64,000 nt of DNA from positions 2,341,001 through 2,405,000 of the forward strand of contig NZ_CP129970.2 of assembly GCF_030503895.2 (NCBI RefSeq), written 5' to 3'. The notes beneath the pieces were generated by a model. It ran no database searches. It was given only the letters and a program-made list of their open reading frames with translations, and had not been told where the DNA came from. Source of the DNA: Marivirga arenosa (lineage in GTDB: Bacteria > Bacteroidota > Bacteroidia > Cytophagales > Cyclobacteriaceae). The stretch's first letter is position 1. Every line of letters starts with the position of its first letter. This document shows positions 27,254-37,139 of the stretch, in pieces. The position numbers and the translations under genes were made by a program.

Positions 27254-28789
27254 ATGAAAAAGACATTGCGATTAGTTCTAGGGGACCAATTATACGAACG
27301 TCATTCCTGGTTTTCAGATGTAAATAATGAAATTATTTATGTGATGATGGAAATGCGTCAAGAGACAGATTATGTAAAACATCATATCCAGAAAGTTGTA
27401 GCTTTTTTTACAGCTATGCGATCCTTTTCAGAATATCTTAAAGATCAGGGCCATCACATTATATATTATAAAATCAATGACGATAATAATCAACACTCTT
27501 TAACTAAGAATTTGCAAGCGATAATAAAAAGCGAAAAGATTGAGCATTTTGAATATTTATTACCCGATGAATACAGGCTCGATCAGCAGCTTAAAGAATT
27601 TTGTAATCAGATTGAAATTTCTTCAGAATCTATGGATACAGAACACTTTCTTACCAAACGAGAAGATATCGCTAATTTCTTTAAAGGTAAAAAGCAGTTC
27701 TTGATGGAGAACTTCTATCGTCAAATGAGGAAGGATCATGATATTTTGATGAATGGGAAAGATCCAGTTGGTGAAAAATGGAATTTTGATCATGATAATC
27801 GCAACAAATATAAAGGAGAGGTTTCAATACCAGAGGAATATAGTTACCAAAACAATGTAGAAGATGTTCTTGAAGAAATAAAAGATGCTGAAATTGAAAC
27901 TTTAGGAGAAATTAATGCGGATCATTTTGATTGGCCGATTAACAGGAAACAAGCCTTACAATTTATTAGGTATTTCTGTAGAGAACTGTTACCGTATTTT
28001 GGAACCTATCAAGATGCAATGCACACGGATGAGAAATTTCTTTTCCATTCTAGATTATCATTTGCTTTAAATACAAAATTGATTCATCCTAAAGAATTGG
28101 TTGATAAAGTGATTGAAGCATGGGAAGATGATTCAGATCGAATTAGCTTAGCGCAAGTAGAAGGTTTCATCCGACAGGTTATTGGCTGGCGTGAATACAT
28201 GCGAGGAATTTATTGGGCAAAAATGCCAGAATATGAGAAGCTTAATTTCTTTGAGCATAAAAGAAAATTACCTGAATTTTACTGGACAGGTGATACTAAA
28301 ATGAAATGCCTTGAAAAATCTATCAAACAATCTTTATCTGATGCTTATGCTCATCATATACAACGGTTGATGGTGACCGGGAACTTTGCATTATTGAATA
28401 TGACGGATCCTGATGAGGTTGATGCGTGGTATTTAGGAATTTATATTGATGCTATTCAATGGGTGGAAATTACTAATACGAGGGGTATGAGTCAGTTTGC
28501 AGATGGTGGAATTGTAGGTTCTAAGCCATATTTGGCGAGTGCCAATTATATGCATAAAATGAGTAATTATTGCTCCAAATGCCATTATGACCATAAAAAG
28601 AAAACCGGAAAAAATGCCTGTCCATTTAATAGTCTTTACTGGAATTTTTATGATAAGCACAGAGAAAAGCTAGAGAAGAACCAGAGAATTTCCATGATGT
28701 ACAGAACATGGGATAAAAAGAGTAAAGAAGAAAAAGAGGAATTACTCAATCAAGCCAACTATTATTTAGATAATATTAACAAGCTTTAA
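27254..28789 (+). CDS. phrB: Iron-sulfur bacterial cryptochrome/photolyase (FeS-BCP, PhrB/CryB type)
   Basis: A 511-residue protein of the prokaryotic (6-4) photolyase branch. The N-terminal DUF523-like/alpha-beta part starts TLRLVLGDQLYERHSWF. The FAD-binding helical part includes RQVIGWREYMRGIYW and AYAHHIQRLMVTGNFALL, whose HHIQRLMVTGN is the family hallmark. Four cysteines, Cys352 (KMKCLE), Cys440 and Cys443 (YCSKCH) and Cys456 (KNACPF), lie at the spacing of the [4Fe-4S] ligands of Agrobacterium PhrB. It should repair (6-4) photoproducts with FAD and light. Monocistronic; no second photolyase in the window. Confidence 0.95.
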   Translation: MKKTLRLVLGDQLYERHSWFSDVNNEIIYVMMEMRQETDYVKHHIQKVVAFFTAMRSFSEYLKDQGHHIIYYKINDDNNQHSLTKNLQAIIKSEKIEHFEYLLPDEYRLDQQLKEFCNQIEISSESMDTEHFLTKREDIANFFKGKKQFLMENFYRQMRKDHDILMNGKDPVGEKWNFDHDNRNKYKGEVSIPEEYSYQNNVEDVLEEIKDAEIETLGEINADHFDWPINRKQALQFIRYFCRELLPYFGTYQDAMHTDEKFLFHSRLSFALNTKLIHPKELVDKVIEAWEDDSDRISLAQVEGFIRQVIGWREYMRGIYWAKMPEYEKLNFFEHKRKLPEFYWTGDTKMKCLEKSIKQSLSDAYAHHIQRLMVTGNFALLNMTDPDEVDAWYLGIYIDAIQWVEITNTRGMSQFADGGIVGSKPYLASANYMHKMSNYCSKCHYDHKKKTGKNACPFNSLYWNFYDKHREKLEKNQRISMMYRTWDKKSKEEKEELLNQANYYLDNINKL

Positions 28790-28924
28790 CATTAACATAA
28801 TCTTATAAAAACATGTAAATCAGCCCTTTATGTAAGGTTTTTGCTTAAATAATGTTATCTATTTATTATTTTTATTAATTAATTGTTAACTTTGGATTAG
28901 TAAAAATCGTTATATGTTAACAAT

Positions 28925-29710
28925 TTGTTAATATTGGATAACATTAAAAAACCATATCATCACAAAGTTTCAATCCTATCAGGAGTAATAGCAGCATTCT
29001 GCCTTTTACTCATTGCACCAGTTTTGGGGCAGCCCCTAAAGCTAGAAGATGAGTTTCTTTTGAAGGATAAGGAATTTGCAGTTTCACAAAAAGACTTCGA
29101 AACTCATAAAAAATGGAACAGATTAATCAATAAATTGGAACGCAGATCAGCTTATGATCAAGATTATTTTTTGGAGTATTTATTTTACACTTCTCATCAA
29201 AAAATGCTTAAAAACTATAATAAGGGTACTACCATAAATGAATTGTTATCTGGTGGAGATTACGATTGTGTTTCTGGAAGTATCATGTATTCTGTACTGC
29301 TGAATTATTTTAATATTTCTCACCGAATCATTGAAACGGATTATCATGTTTTTATCATAGCCGAGCTTAAGGAAAAAGAATACATATTTGAATCTACAGA
29401 TGCTCAAGCTGGATTTATTTCTGATCCTCAAAAAGTAGCTCAATTTAAAGCGGAGTTTTTACCCATGGGTCAGGTTAATACTTTAATGAGTAATGAGAAA
29501 GTAGGCGAGCTCCAGTATGGAAATCCTAATTCAAAAACTATTTATAAACAGATTAGCCTAAGACAGCTAGTAGCTCTGCAGTACTTTAATCAAGGTTTGA
29601 TTGCAATTAATAATCAGGATTTAAAATTAGCTAGCCAAAGGCTGCAACAAGCACTTAATCTGTATGATTCTGAAAGAATCAATACAGTTTTTAATATTAT
29701 AGCTCACTAA
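28925..29710 (+). CDS. Exported transglutaminase-like protein
   Basis: A 261-residue frame with a signal-anchor (about 14-36, ending VLGQ). Residues about 105-165 show a transglutaminase-like triad: Cys in GGDYDCVSGS, His in DYHVFIIAEL and Asp in YIFESTDAQ. A helical tail follows, with a TPR-like stretch in LASQRLQQALNLYDS. No in-frame ATG exists near the start. The frame opens with TTG at 28925 or TTG at 28934, and an ATG at 28914 is out of frame, so the start is uncertain. It could be a periplasmic peptidase or cross-linking-type enzyme. The family call is from the triad spacing only. Confidence 0.7.
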   Translation: MLILDNIKKPYHHKVSILSGVIAAFCLLLIAPVLGQPLKLEDEFLLKDKEFAVSQKDFETHKKWNRLINKLERRSAYDQDYFLEYLFYTSHQKMLKNYNKGTTINELLSGGDYDCVSGSIMYSVLLNYFNISHRIIETDYHVFIIAELKEKEYIFESTDAQAGFISDPQKVAQFKAEFLPMGQVNTLMSNEKVGELQYGNPNSKTIYKQISLRQLVALQYFNQGLIAINNQDLKLASQRLQQALNLYDSERINTVFNIIAH

Positions 29711-29806
29711 TTAAAAACAACATTCCTGTTGTTTACATAAAAATAATCCGTTTTTCTAAATTTAAATTTTATTAAGCATTAATTTGCGGTTTAAAATTTA
29801 GAAATC

Positions 29807-30823
29807 ATGAGAAATTATCTTTTAGTTGCATTTTGTGTTTTGATTTTATCAAACTCAATAAAGGCCCAAGATCAAACATTCGAAATTCAATCGAAAGATG
29901 AATTGGTTTTAACCTTTGGTTCATGTAATAGAGAAAATCTTCCTCAACCATTATGGTCTTCGATCAGTGCCCATAATTCAGATTTGTTTATGTTTTTAGG
30001 CGATAATATTTATGGTGATACTGACAATATGAAGGTGTTGCAGAAAAAATATAATCGCCAAAAACAAAATGAAGGGTATACTAAGCTTAGACAGGAAACA
30101 CCGGTTATTGGAGTATGGGATGATCATGATTATGGTAAGAATGATGCAGGAAAAGAATATGAATTCAAAGAAGAAAGCCAGCAGTTATTTTTAGATTTTT
30201 TTGATGTTCCAAAAGATGATCCTAGAAGAAAGAGAGAAGGAGTCTATTCTTCTCATGATATAAATTGGAATTCTAAAACTATTAGAGTCATTTTGCTGGA
30301 TGCCAGGTATTTTCGAGATAGCTTAGAAAGGATAAACCGTGTTTATCAAAAGAATGAAACAGGAACGGTATTAGGTGAAGAACAGTGGAATTGGCTGGAA
30401 AATCAACTCTCTGACGATGCTGTCTCATTGTATATTATAGCAAGTGGTATACAAATGATTCCAGAAGATCATGATTACGAGAAGTGGGCTAATTTCCCTA
30501 AAGAAAGGCAAAGACTACTTGATCTAATTCAAGAAAAACAACCTAAAGGAGTTGTTTTACTTAGTGGAGATCGTCATATAGGTGAGATATCAAGAATAGA
30601 TTTAGAGGGTTTAGATTATCCACTGGTTGAGATTACATCAAGCGGTTTAACGCATGTATGGGAAGATGCTGAGGAAGATAACCGATATAGATTAGGAGAA
30701 TTAGTTACAAAACTGAACTATGGCCTTATTAAAATTAATGAAACGAATAATGGCTTAGGAGTTGATCTAGAAATTAGAGGAAATGATCAAGAGTTGATAC
30801 ACTTCGCTAGCATTAACTTTTAG
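29807..30823 (+). CDS. PhoD-like alkaline phosphatase/phosphodiesterase
   Basis: A 338-residue exported protein (signal peptide about 1-21, ending IKAQ). It has the PhoD-type metallophosphatase motifs: LTFGSCNRENLPQPLW (metal-binding start), FMFLGDNIYGDTD (GDNIYGD), VWDDHDYGKND (DDHDYG) and LLSGDRHIGE (GDRH). This is the compact PhoD group common in Bacteroidota, lacking the long N-terminal domain of Bacillus PhoD. It is expected to hydrolyse phosphodiesters or monoesters in the periplasm with Fe/Ca-type metals. Monocistronic and convergent with holB. Confidence 0.92.
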   Translation: MRNYLLVAFCVLILSNSIKAQDQTFEIQSKDELVLTFGSCNRENLPQPLWSSISAHNSDLFMFLGDNIYGDTDNMKVLQKKYNRQKQNEGYTKLRQETPVIGVWDDHDYGKNDAGKEYEFKEESQQLFLDFFDVPKDDPRRKREGVYSSHDINWNSKTIRVILLDARYFRDSLERINRVYQKNETGTVLGEEQWNWLENQLSDDAVSLYIIASGIQMIPEDHDYEKWANFPKERQRLLDLIQEKQPKGVVLLSGDRHIGEISRIDLEGLDYPLVEITSSGLTHVWEDAEEDNRYRLGELVTKLNYGLIKINETNNGLGVDLEIRGNDQELIHFASINF

Positions 30824-30831
30824 GGAAGTCT

Positions 30832-31962
30832 TTAATTACTTCTTAGAATGGAAGCAATTTTTAATGAAACATTCAATAAGGTCATTTTAGCACTTGCATT
30901 TCTTTCTAAGTAATAGATGGCCTTGTTTAGTATTTCAGTCATTTGAATAATTTTCTCTAGACTTAATGTCTTACTGAATTTCAAAACGAATTGCTCGTGT
31001 TCATCAGGAACCCGCATTAATTCAGTGCTTTGCATCAAAGCTACTAATGATTCTCTTAGGATATTTTCAGCATGAATCAACCATTGCTGCTGGTTCATTT
31101 TACCCCATTTATGAAAGTCTTCAGAGCGTTTAACCAACTTGGTGTAGTCATTAGCCCAGCATTCGCGCATCCATTGTTCGAACTCCTGCTGAGCATCGTC
31201 AGAAACATCATCAACGAGCTGGACTGCTTTGTGAAGATCGCCCTGTGATATATGAGCTAATTGTTTGGCATGAGATTCTTCCACTCCATATTTAGAAACC
31301 AATATATCCTTTAATTCAGGATCGGAATAATTTGGAATATGTACTGCTTGAGTCCTTGAAGTAATTGTTCCAATTAATTTTTCTCTATCATTAGAGACTA
31401 GTAAAAAGATGGTTTTATTGGAAGGCTCTTCAATAATTTTAAGCAGGGCATTGGCGGCAGAAGGGTGTAGATATTCTGGTAGCCATATCAGCATGATCTT
31501 ATATTTTCCTTCAAATGCTTTTAGTGAAAGGTTTCGGATGATATTCTTACTTTCGTCTTTTGCAATATTAAGCTGACGATTACCTGATCCAATGTGGTCT
31601 ATCCAGTCTAATGCTGAGGCAAACGGATCTTTTAAAAGAAATGATCGCCAATGTTTCAAAAAGTTATTGCTTAGCTTAGCATCATCACCTTTTATGCTAT
31701 CATTTGCTGCAGTGGGAAAAGAAAATTGAAAATCCGGGTGAATGAATTTTGCATTTTTATGGCACGAATTACAAGTGCCGCATGCATCTGTTTCACCAGG
31801 ATTTTCACAATTAAGATAATTAGCATAAGCTAATGCCAAAGGTAAATTAGGAGCACCCGATTTACCCCAGAATAATTGAGCATGAGCAATCTTTCCAGAC
31901 TTCACACCTTTGATAAGTTGCTCCTTTAAATCATTTAATCCTGGTATATCGGCAAAAAGCAT
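30832..31962 (-). CDS. holB: DNA polymerase III delta-prime subunit
   Basis: A 376-residue clamp-loader subunit. It lies downstream of tatC with a 12-base gap. The N-terminus FADIPGLNDLKEQLIKGVKSGKIAHAQ is typical, and a four-Cys zinc module is seen in CENPGETDACGTCNSCHKN. The P-loop is degenerate (FWGKSGAPNLPLALA lacks a regular GKT/GKS ending in the canonical position), as in delta-prime proteins, which do not hydrolyse ATP. TSRTQAVHIP is the SRC-motif region. It completes the clamp loader that puts the sliding clamp on DNA. Confidence 0.92.
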   Translation of the reverse strand: MLFADIPGLNDLKEQLIKGVKSGKIAHAQLFWGKSGAPNLPLALAYANYLNCENPGETDACGTCNSCHKNAKFIHPDFQFSFPTAANDSIKGDDAKLSNNFLKHWRSFLLKDPFASALDWIDHIGSGNRQLNIAKDESKNIIRNLSLKAFEGKYKIMLIWLPEYLHPSAANALLKIIEEPSNKTIFLLVSNDREKLIGTITSRTQAVHIPNYSDPELKDILVSKYGVEESHAKQLAHISQGDLHKAVQLVDDVSDDAQQEFEQWMRECWANDYTKLVKRSEDFHKWGKMNQQQWLIHAENILRESLVALMQSTELMRVPDEHEQFVLKFSKTLSLEKIIQMTEILNKAIYYLERNASAKMTLLNVSLKIASILRSN

Positions 31963-31974
31963 TATTTATTTTTT

Positions 31975-32820
31975 TTAGTGCTCTTTTAATTTCTTTAATT
32001 CTTCAGCCTCTTTCTTTTGCTTTTTCTTATGGATTATTGCTGAAATATAAATACTGATTTCATACAATAATAGCAAAGGCAAAGAAATTAGAATCTGGCT
32101 TATAGGATCCGGAGGGGTAATAAATGCACTGATCACAAGTATTACCACAATCGCAATTTTGCGGTAGTTCCTTAATGATTGAGGATCTATTATACCCGCC
32201 TTACTCATGAATAATATTACCATTGGTAACTGAAACATTAGCCCACAAGCTAATACCAACATGGTTACAGTGGAAACATAAGAAGTAATGTCAAATTCAT
32301 TGAGAACGCTCGGATCAACTTGATAATTCGCTAGGAAGTTTATGGATATTGGTGATACTATATAATAGCCAAATAGTACACCTGATAAAAACAATAAGCT
32401 CACAAAGAATGTAGCACCTCTGCTGGTCTTTTTTTCGTTTTCATAAAGTGCAGGACTAACAAAACGCCACATTTCCCAGAAAAAATAAGGGAAAGCTACA
32501 ATTATCCCAAGCACAACAGAAGAGGTGATATGCATACTAAACTGCCCAGTCATTTTCCTACTTTGAATAATGAAAGGTAAATCATCAATACAAAAGGCAG
32601 TTGAATTAGCAACAGTTTCGCCTAGCTTGCAAGCCATTTGGTAAAACCAAAAATCAGGCCTTGAAGGGCCTAAAATTAAGGTTCCAAATACAAATTCTTT
32701 GGAAGCAAAGGCAATAATTGAAAATATTACTACTGCGGATAAAGCCCTTACGATATGCCACCGAAAGGCTTCCAGATGATCCAAAAAGCTCATCTCCGCT
32801 TGTGGTTGATCTGCAGGCAT
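31975..32820 (-). CDS. tatC: Sec-independent protein translocase TatC
   Basis: A 281-residue TatC with six hydrophobic segments and the conserved N-terminus SFLDHLEAFRWHIVRAL (the LxHLxELR-like motif) that receives twin-arginine signal peptides. SPALYENEKK is the conserved first periplasmic-loop region. The ISAFITPPDPISQI segment marks the last helices. The extra first loop with two Cys residues (about 60-85) is usual for Bacteroidota TatC. It lies 3 bases after glyA and 12 before holB, so the three are one operon. Confidence 0.95.
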   Translation of the reverse strand: MPADQPQAEMSFLDHLEAFRWHIVRALSAVVIFSIIAFASKEFVFGTLILGPSRPDFWFYQMACKLGETVANSTAFCIDDLPFIIQSRKMTGQFSMHITSSVVLGIIVAFPYFFWEMWRFVSPALYENEKKTSRGATFFVSLLFLSGVLFGYYIVSPISINFLANYQVDPSVLNEFDITSYVSTVTMLVLACGLMFQLPMVILFMSKAGIIDPQSLRNYRKIAIVVILVISAFITPPDPISQILISLPLLLLYEISIYISAIIHKKKQKKEAEELKKLKEH

Positions 32821-32823
32821 ATC

Positions 32824-34095
32824 TTATTTAAACAAAGGAAACTCTACCATCCATTCATTAATTTCATTCTTTATAGAAGCTATCTGCGCTTTATCTTCAT
32901 GATTCGTAATTACAGTGTCTATAAAGTTCACTATTTTTTCCATATCACTTTCTACCAAGCCTCTGGTCGTCACTGCTGCAGTACCTATTCTCATACCCGA
33001 AGTAACAAATGGAGATTTATCATCAAAAGGTACCATATTTTTATTAATGGTAATATCAGCTTCACCCAAAACAGCTTCAGCTATTTTTCCTGTTATTCCT
33101 TTAGACCTTAAATCAATAAGCATTAAATGGTTATCAGTTCCACCTGATATGATTTTATAATCTTTCTCCATAAATGCTTTAGCCATAACTTCAGCATTTT
33201 TCTTTACTTGAAGGATGTAATTGAAATATTCATCGGTTAAGCATTGTCCGAAGGCTACTGCTTTTGCAGCAATCACATGTTCTAATGGTCCACCTTGAGT
33301 TCCAGGAAAAACACCAGAATCTAATAATTGAGTCATTTTGCGTAACTCGCCTTTTGGATTTTTATATCCAAATGGGTTTTCGAAATCATCACGCATCATG
33401 ATTAATCCACCTCTTGGGCCTCTTAATGTTTTGTGCGTAGTGGTAGTTACGATATGGCAATAATCCAATGGATCATCTAACAATCCTCTTGCGATTAAGC
33501 CACTTGGGTGAGAGATATCAGCTAACAAAATAGCTCCAACTTCATCTGCTATTTCTCTTAACTTTTTATAATTCCATTCTCTGCTGTAAGCAGAAGCACC
33601 ACAGATAATCATTTTTGGTTTTTCTTTCTTAGCAGTAGCTTCAACCTTATCCCAATCAATAAGACCAGTTTCTTCTTCTACACCGTAGAAAGAGGGTTGA
33701 TATAATTTTCCAGAGAAATTGACTGTTGATCCATGCGTTAAATGACCTCCATGTGATAAATCAAACCCTAAAATTTTGTCTCCAGGATTAAGACAAGCAA
33801 GCATAACTGCAGCATTAGCTTGAGCCCCTGAGTGAGGTTGAACATTAGCCCAAGAAGCACCAAATAGCTCTTTAACTCTATCTATCGCTAAGTTTTCAAT
33901 TTCATCAACCACTTCGCAACCACCATAATATCTTTTTCCGGGTAAGCCTTCAGCATATTTGTTGGTCAGCACACTACCCATAGCTTCCATTACTTCTGGT
34001 GACGTAAAGTTTTCAGAAGCAATTAGTTCAATCCCTTCTTCTTGTCTTTTTTGCTCCTTTTTTATAAGGTCAAATATTAAATTATCTCTCTGCAT
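32824..34095 (-). CDS. glyA: Serine hydroxymethyltransferase
   Basis: A 423-residue PLP enzyme that interconverts serine and glycine with tetrahydrofolate. It shows the SHMT landmarks [40 protein letters not shown] and the PLP-lysine motif [15 protein letters not shown] (Lys about 222). The C-terminus [13 protein letters not shown] is also typical. Full length and undisrupted. It is the first gene of the glyA-tatC-holB run; translation start at 34095 fits the family. Cytosolic. Confidence 0.97.
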   Translation of the reverse strand: MQRDNLIFDLIKKEQKRQEEGIELIASENFTSPEVMEAMGSVLTNKYAEGLPGKRYYGGCEVVDEIENLAIDRVKELFGASWANVQPHSGAQANAAVMLACLNPGDKILGFDLSHGGHLTHGSTVNFSGKLYQPSFYGVEEETGLIDWDKVEATAKKEKPKMIICGASAYSREWNYKKLREIADEVGAILLADISHPSGLIARGLLDDPLDYCHIVTTTTHKTLRGPRGGLIMMRDDFENPFGYKNPKGELRKMTQLLDSGVFPGTQGGPLEHVIAAKAVAFGQCLTDEYFNYILQVKKNAEVMAKAFMEKDYKIISGGTDNHLMLIDLRSKGITGKIAEAVLGEADITINKNMVPFDDKSPFVTSGMRIGTAAVTTRGLVESDMEKIVNFIDTVITNHEDKAQIASIKNEINEWMVEFPLFK

Positions 34096-34223
34096 TTTTC
34101 TAATCCAATTTGACCTTAAAATTAGCGCAGATTTACGGGATAAACAATTGATTAGCGTGAAGCTTTTTGAATCGAACAGATATTTATTTGTAAAGTATAA
34201 ATTGCTCTAGGTATGAAAATAAA

Positions 34224-34254
34224 AAAGCATGCTAAATCTTAATTTGCATGCTTT
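34224..34254 (-). terminator. Terminator of the HNH endonuclease gene
   Basis: AAAGCATGC and GCATGCTTT arms around a 13-base loop, with a T run on the minus strand. It lies 24 bases beyond the stop of the gene at 34278. Confidence 0.82.
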
Positions 34255-34277
34255 AAAATATCTCTAAAATGAATAAG

Positions 34278-34814
34278 TTAATCATCGATTGTCACGTGCC
34301 CCCAGTTATGTCCTTTTCTTATTCGGTTTAACTGAGTATGAGTGATCCCGAATTGACGAGCTATCTGACTGTAGCGCGTTTTCTCGTTCTTCAACATTTT
34401 CTTAATCACTTTAACATCTGACTCTGTTAATTTATAACCAGTCACTCTTTTCTTCAAAACCTTAGGGTTTTTATTATTGTGATCAGCCAATTGTCTTTCA
34501 GAAACCCACTTTAAGTTACTGATGTGATTATTTGATTTATCATAATCTAGGTGAGTTACATAAACTTGGTCATCACTGTCTTTTGGAATAAATGATTCTG
34601 CAACTAAGCGGTGAACATAATAGCTTTGAGTAATTCTTTTATCGAATCTTACCATTATGGCCTGATAGCCGTTTACATTTGAGCCTTTAATTATCTTTCC
34701 ATTTTCACGAGTAGAATAGCTTTTAATTCTGCCGTAATTGGAGACTTCATATTTTGCGTGAGGCAGATCAACATTAAACTCGATCTCTTTCCACTTTTCC
34801 AGTTTTGGATCCAT
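34278..34814 (-). CDS. NUMOD4/HNH endonuclease-like protein with C-terminal helix-turn-helix
   Basis: A 178-residue free-standing homing-type endonuclease. NUMOD4 covers about 7-35 (KWKEIEFNVDLPHAKYEVSN, with YEVSNYGRI the core). The HNH domain follows at about 65-110: VHRLVAESFI, then VYVTHLDYDKSNNHISNLKW, with the catalytic His in VTHLD and the NN...NLKW end as in HNH_3. The tail (about 130-175) has the HTH YSQIARQFGITHTQLNRI. The NUMOD-HNH-HTH order is that of phage and homing-gene nucleases, nicking or cutting DNA at specific sites. No intron or intein is visible around it. It sits between rarA and glyA with its own terminator. Confidence 0.88.
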   Translation of the reverse strand: MDPKLEKWKEIEFNVDLPHAKYEVSNYGRIKSYSTRENGKIIKGSNVNGYQAIMVRFDKRITQSYYVHRLVAESFIPKDSDDQVYVTHLDYDKSNNHISNLKWVSERQLADHNNKNPKVLKKRVTGYKLTESDVKVIKKMLKNEKTRYSQIARQFGITHTQLNRIRKGHNWGHVTIDD

Positions 34815-34901
34815 GTTTTGTTATAATATTATTTTTCTTAGTTAACTTAATAATTAAAGGTAGGGATTTAATTTAATAAAAAAAATACTATAATTCTTAG
34901 A

Positions 34902-36179
34902 TTAGTCATAATCATACTTTTTTCGCCAGAGATTTTTAAGCTTTTGTCGAAAATCCTTTTCCCTAACATTGTCCTGTGGCTCGTAAAGGGTGTTTTTACT
35001 AATTTCATTCGGCATGTACTCTTGATAGGTATAATTCCCGGAAAAATCATGAGGATACTTATATCCGGCTCCATAATTCATGTCTTTCATTAATTTTGTA
35101 GGAGCATTTCTTAAATGAAGAGGAACTGATAAATCGCCAGTTTCACGAACCAATTGCCTTGCTTTTTTAATGGCTAAATAGGAGGCATTACTTTTGGGAG
35201 AACATGCAAGATAGGTAACACATTGCGAAAGAATTATTTCAGCTTCTGGATATCCAATCATGCTAACGGCTTGAAAAGTATTGGTAGCTATGAGCAAAGC
35301 ATTTGGGTTTGCTAGCCCAATATCTTCTGAAGCAGAGATTAATAATCTTCTAGCAATAAATTTAACATCTTCACCACCTTCAATCATTCTGGCTAACCAG
35401 TACAAAGCGGCATTTGGATCACTACCCCTAATACTTTTTATAAATGCGGATATGATATCATAATGTTGCTCTCCAGACTTATCATATACAGCCATTTTAT
35501 TTTGAGCAATTTCTCTTACTTTTTCATTTGTGATCTCAATTTCTTCATCGGATGAAAAAGCATCGGTTACTAATTCGAATAAATTAAGTAGTTTTCGTGC
35601 ATCACCCCCTGAAAGCTGGATCAGTGCCTCATAGTCAGTGATTGTTATTTTTTTTTCTTTTAGTTTCTCATCTTCTTCCATTGCTTTATGAAGCAATCCT
35701 TTTAAGTCATCTAATTCAAGTGCCTTTAAGGTATAAACTTGACAGCGAGATAATAATGCGGAGTTTACTTCAAATGATGGGTTTTCAGTAGTTGCGCCTA
35801 TTAGCGTAATCACACCTTTTTCAACGGCTCCCAATAAAGCATCCTGTTGTGACTTATTAAATCGATGAATCTCATCAATGAAAAGAATGATTTTGCCAGA
35901 TCGCGAGGCTCGCTGAATTACTTCTCTAACATCCTTTACGCCTGCACTAATTGCACTTAAAGTCTGGAAAGGTGCTTTCACTTGATTGGCAATGATATTG
36001 GCAATTGTAGTTTTACCCACTCCTGGAGGTCCCCAGAAAATCATAGAAGGTACTTTTCCTTGAGCAATGGTAAGCCTTAAAACCCCTTTATCCCCAACCA
36101 AATGTTTTTGACCAACTAATTCTTCAAGCTTGGTGGGACGCATTCTTTCAGCTAATGGTTTTTCTTCTCCAAACATCAT
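34902..36179 (-). CDS. rarA: Replication-associated recombination protein A (MgsA/RarA AAA+ ATPase)
   Basis: RarA acts at stalled forks with the clamp-loader-like AAA+ fold. The proposed start at 36179 (MMFGEEKPLAERMRPTKLEE) matches family N-termini and gives about 425 residues. In-frame upstream ATGs at 36212 and 36257 would run into the divergent EamA gene. Walker A is FWGPPGVGKTTIA, Walker B ILFIDEIHRF and sensor 1 IGATTENPSFEVN, followed by the conserved RCQVYTLKAL. The C-terminal part contains the tetramerisation region ending NYTYQEYMPNE. Undisrupted. Confidence 0.94.
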   Translation of the reverse strand: MMFGEEKPLAERMRPTKLEELVGQKHLVGDKGVLRLTIAQGKVPSMIFWGPPGVGKTTIANIIANQVKAPFQTLSAISAGVKDVREVIQRASRSGKIILFIDEIHRFNKSQQDALLGAVEKGVITLIGATTENPSFEVNSALLSRCQVYTLKALELDDLKGLLHKAMEEDEKLKEKKITITDYEALIQLSGGDARKLLNLFELVTDAFSSDEEIEITNEKVREIAQNKMAVYDKSGEQHYDIISAFIKSIRGSDPNAALYWLARMIEGGEDVKFIARRLLISASEDIGLANPNALLIATNTFQAVSMIGYPEAEIILSQCVTYLACSPKSNASYLAIKKARQLVRETGDLSVPLHLRNAPTKLMKDMNYGAGYKYPHDFSGNYTYQEYMPNEISKNTLYEPQDNVREKDFRQKLKNLWRKKYDYD

Positions 36180-36233
36180 ATTCCTTTCAATTTTTAAAAC
36201 TGCAATATCCATATAATCCCTTACTTTTGCCAA

Positions 36234-37139
36234 ATGAATAAAAAGTGGCACGTACATGGGGCTTTAGCAATAGTAGGCTTAATATATGGTGGTAATTATG
36301 TGATCGCAAAAGGCGTTATGCCTGATTACATGAGTCCTAATGCTTTTATCTTATTAAGAGCTACAATAGCCACTATTTTGTTTTGGATTTATCATGCTTT
36401 AACATCTACAGAAAAAGTAATCAGAAAGAAGGATTATTTACATTTTGCCAAATGTGCAATTTTTGGAGTAATGGGTAATCAACTAATATTTTTTAATGGA
36501 TTGAGTTTAACAAGTCCTGTAAATGCCAGTATTATCATGACGGCAAATCCTATTATTGTATTACTGATTTCCTTTTGGCTATTAAATGAAAAAATAAGCT
36601 GGCGGAAAATTATTGGTATTTCACTCGGTGCTATTGGTGTGATCCTATTAGTATTGAATAAGGAGGTGAGCATAGAAAATGATGCTTTTTTAGGTGACAT
36701 CTTTATTTTCTTAAATGCTACTTTTTATGGTATTTACTTGGTAATGGTAAAACCATTGATGCAAAGATATGAACCCATTACCGTTGTGAAATGGGTTTTT
36801 CTATTTGGAACCATCATGATTATTCCATTTGGAATTTTCCCTATCACTAAAGTTGATTTTTCTTCATTTCCTACGGAAATCTGGAGTAGTATTGTTTATG
36901 TTATCATCGGCACTACTTTTTTAGCTTATTTATTAAATGCTATGGCTTTGAAGCATGTTAATTCTACCATTGTTGGTTACTATATTTATTTACAGCCTGT
37001 TTTCGCAACTTTCATTACGATTATGCTCGGGCAAGAGACTTTCAAATGGGAGAAAGCCTTATTTGCTTTGATGATATTTTTTGGAGTATATTTAGTAAGT
37101 CAACAAAAAAGAACTAAAAATGAAGAAGCGCCTAATTGA
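36234..37139 (+). CDS. EamA/DMT-superfamily transporter
   Basis: A 301-residue inner-membrane protein with ten predicted transmembrane helices in two EamA repeats. The first repeat includes GLIYGGNYVIAKGVMPDYMS and the end of the second is YYIYLQPVFATFITIMLGQE (the second-repeat proline motif). DMT members export or take up small metabolites such as amino acids, but the substrate is not predictable here. It is divergent from rarA and overlaps the next gene by 20 bases, so those two are co-transcribed. Confidence 0.9.
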   Translation: MNKKWHVHGALAIVGLIYGGNYVIAKGVMPDYMSPNAFILLRATIATILFWIYHALTSTEKVIRKKDYLHFAKCAIFGVMGNQLIFFNGLSLTSPVNASIIMTANPIIVLLISFWLLNEKISWRKIIGISLGAIGVILLVLNKEVSIENDAFLGDIFIFLNATFYGIYLVMVKPLMQRYEPITVVKWVFLFGTIMIIPFGIFPITKVDFSSFPTEIWSSIVYVIIGTTFLAYLLNAMALKHVNSTIVGYYIYLQPVFATFITIMLGQETFKWEKALFALMIFFGVYLVSQQKRTKNEEAPN

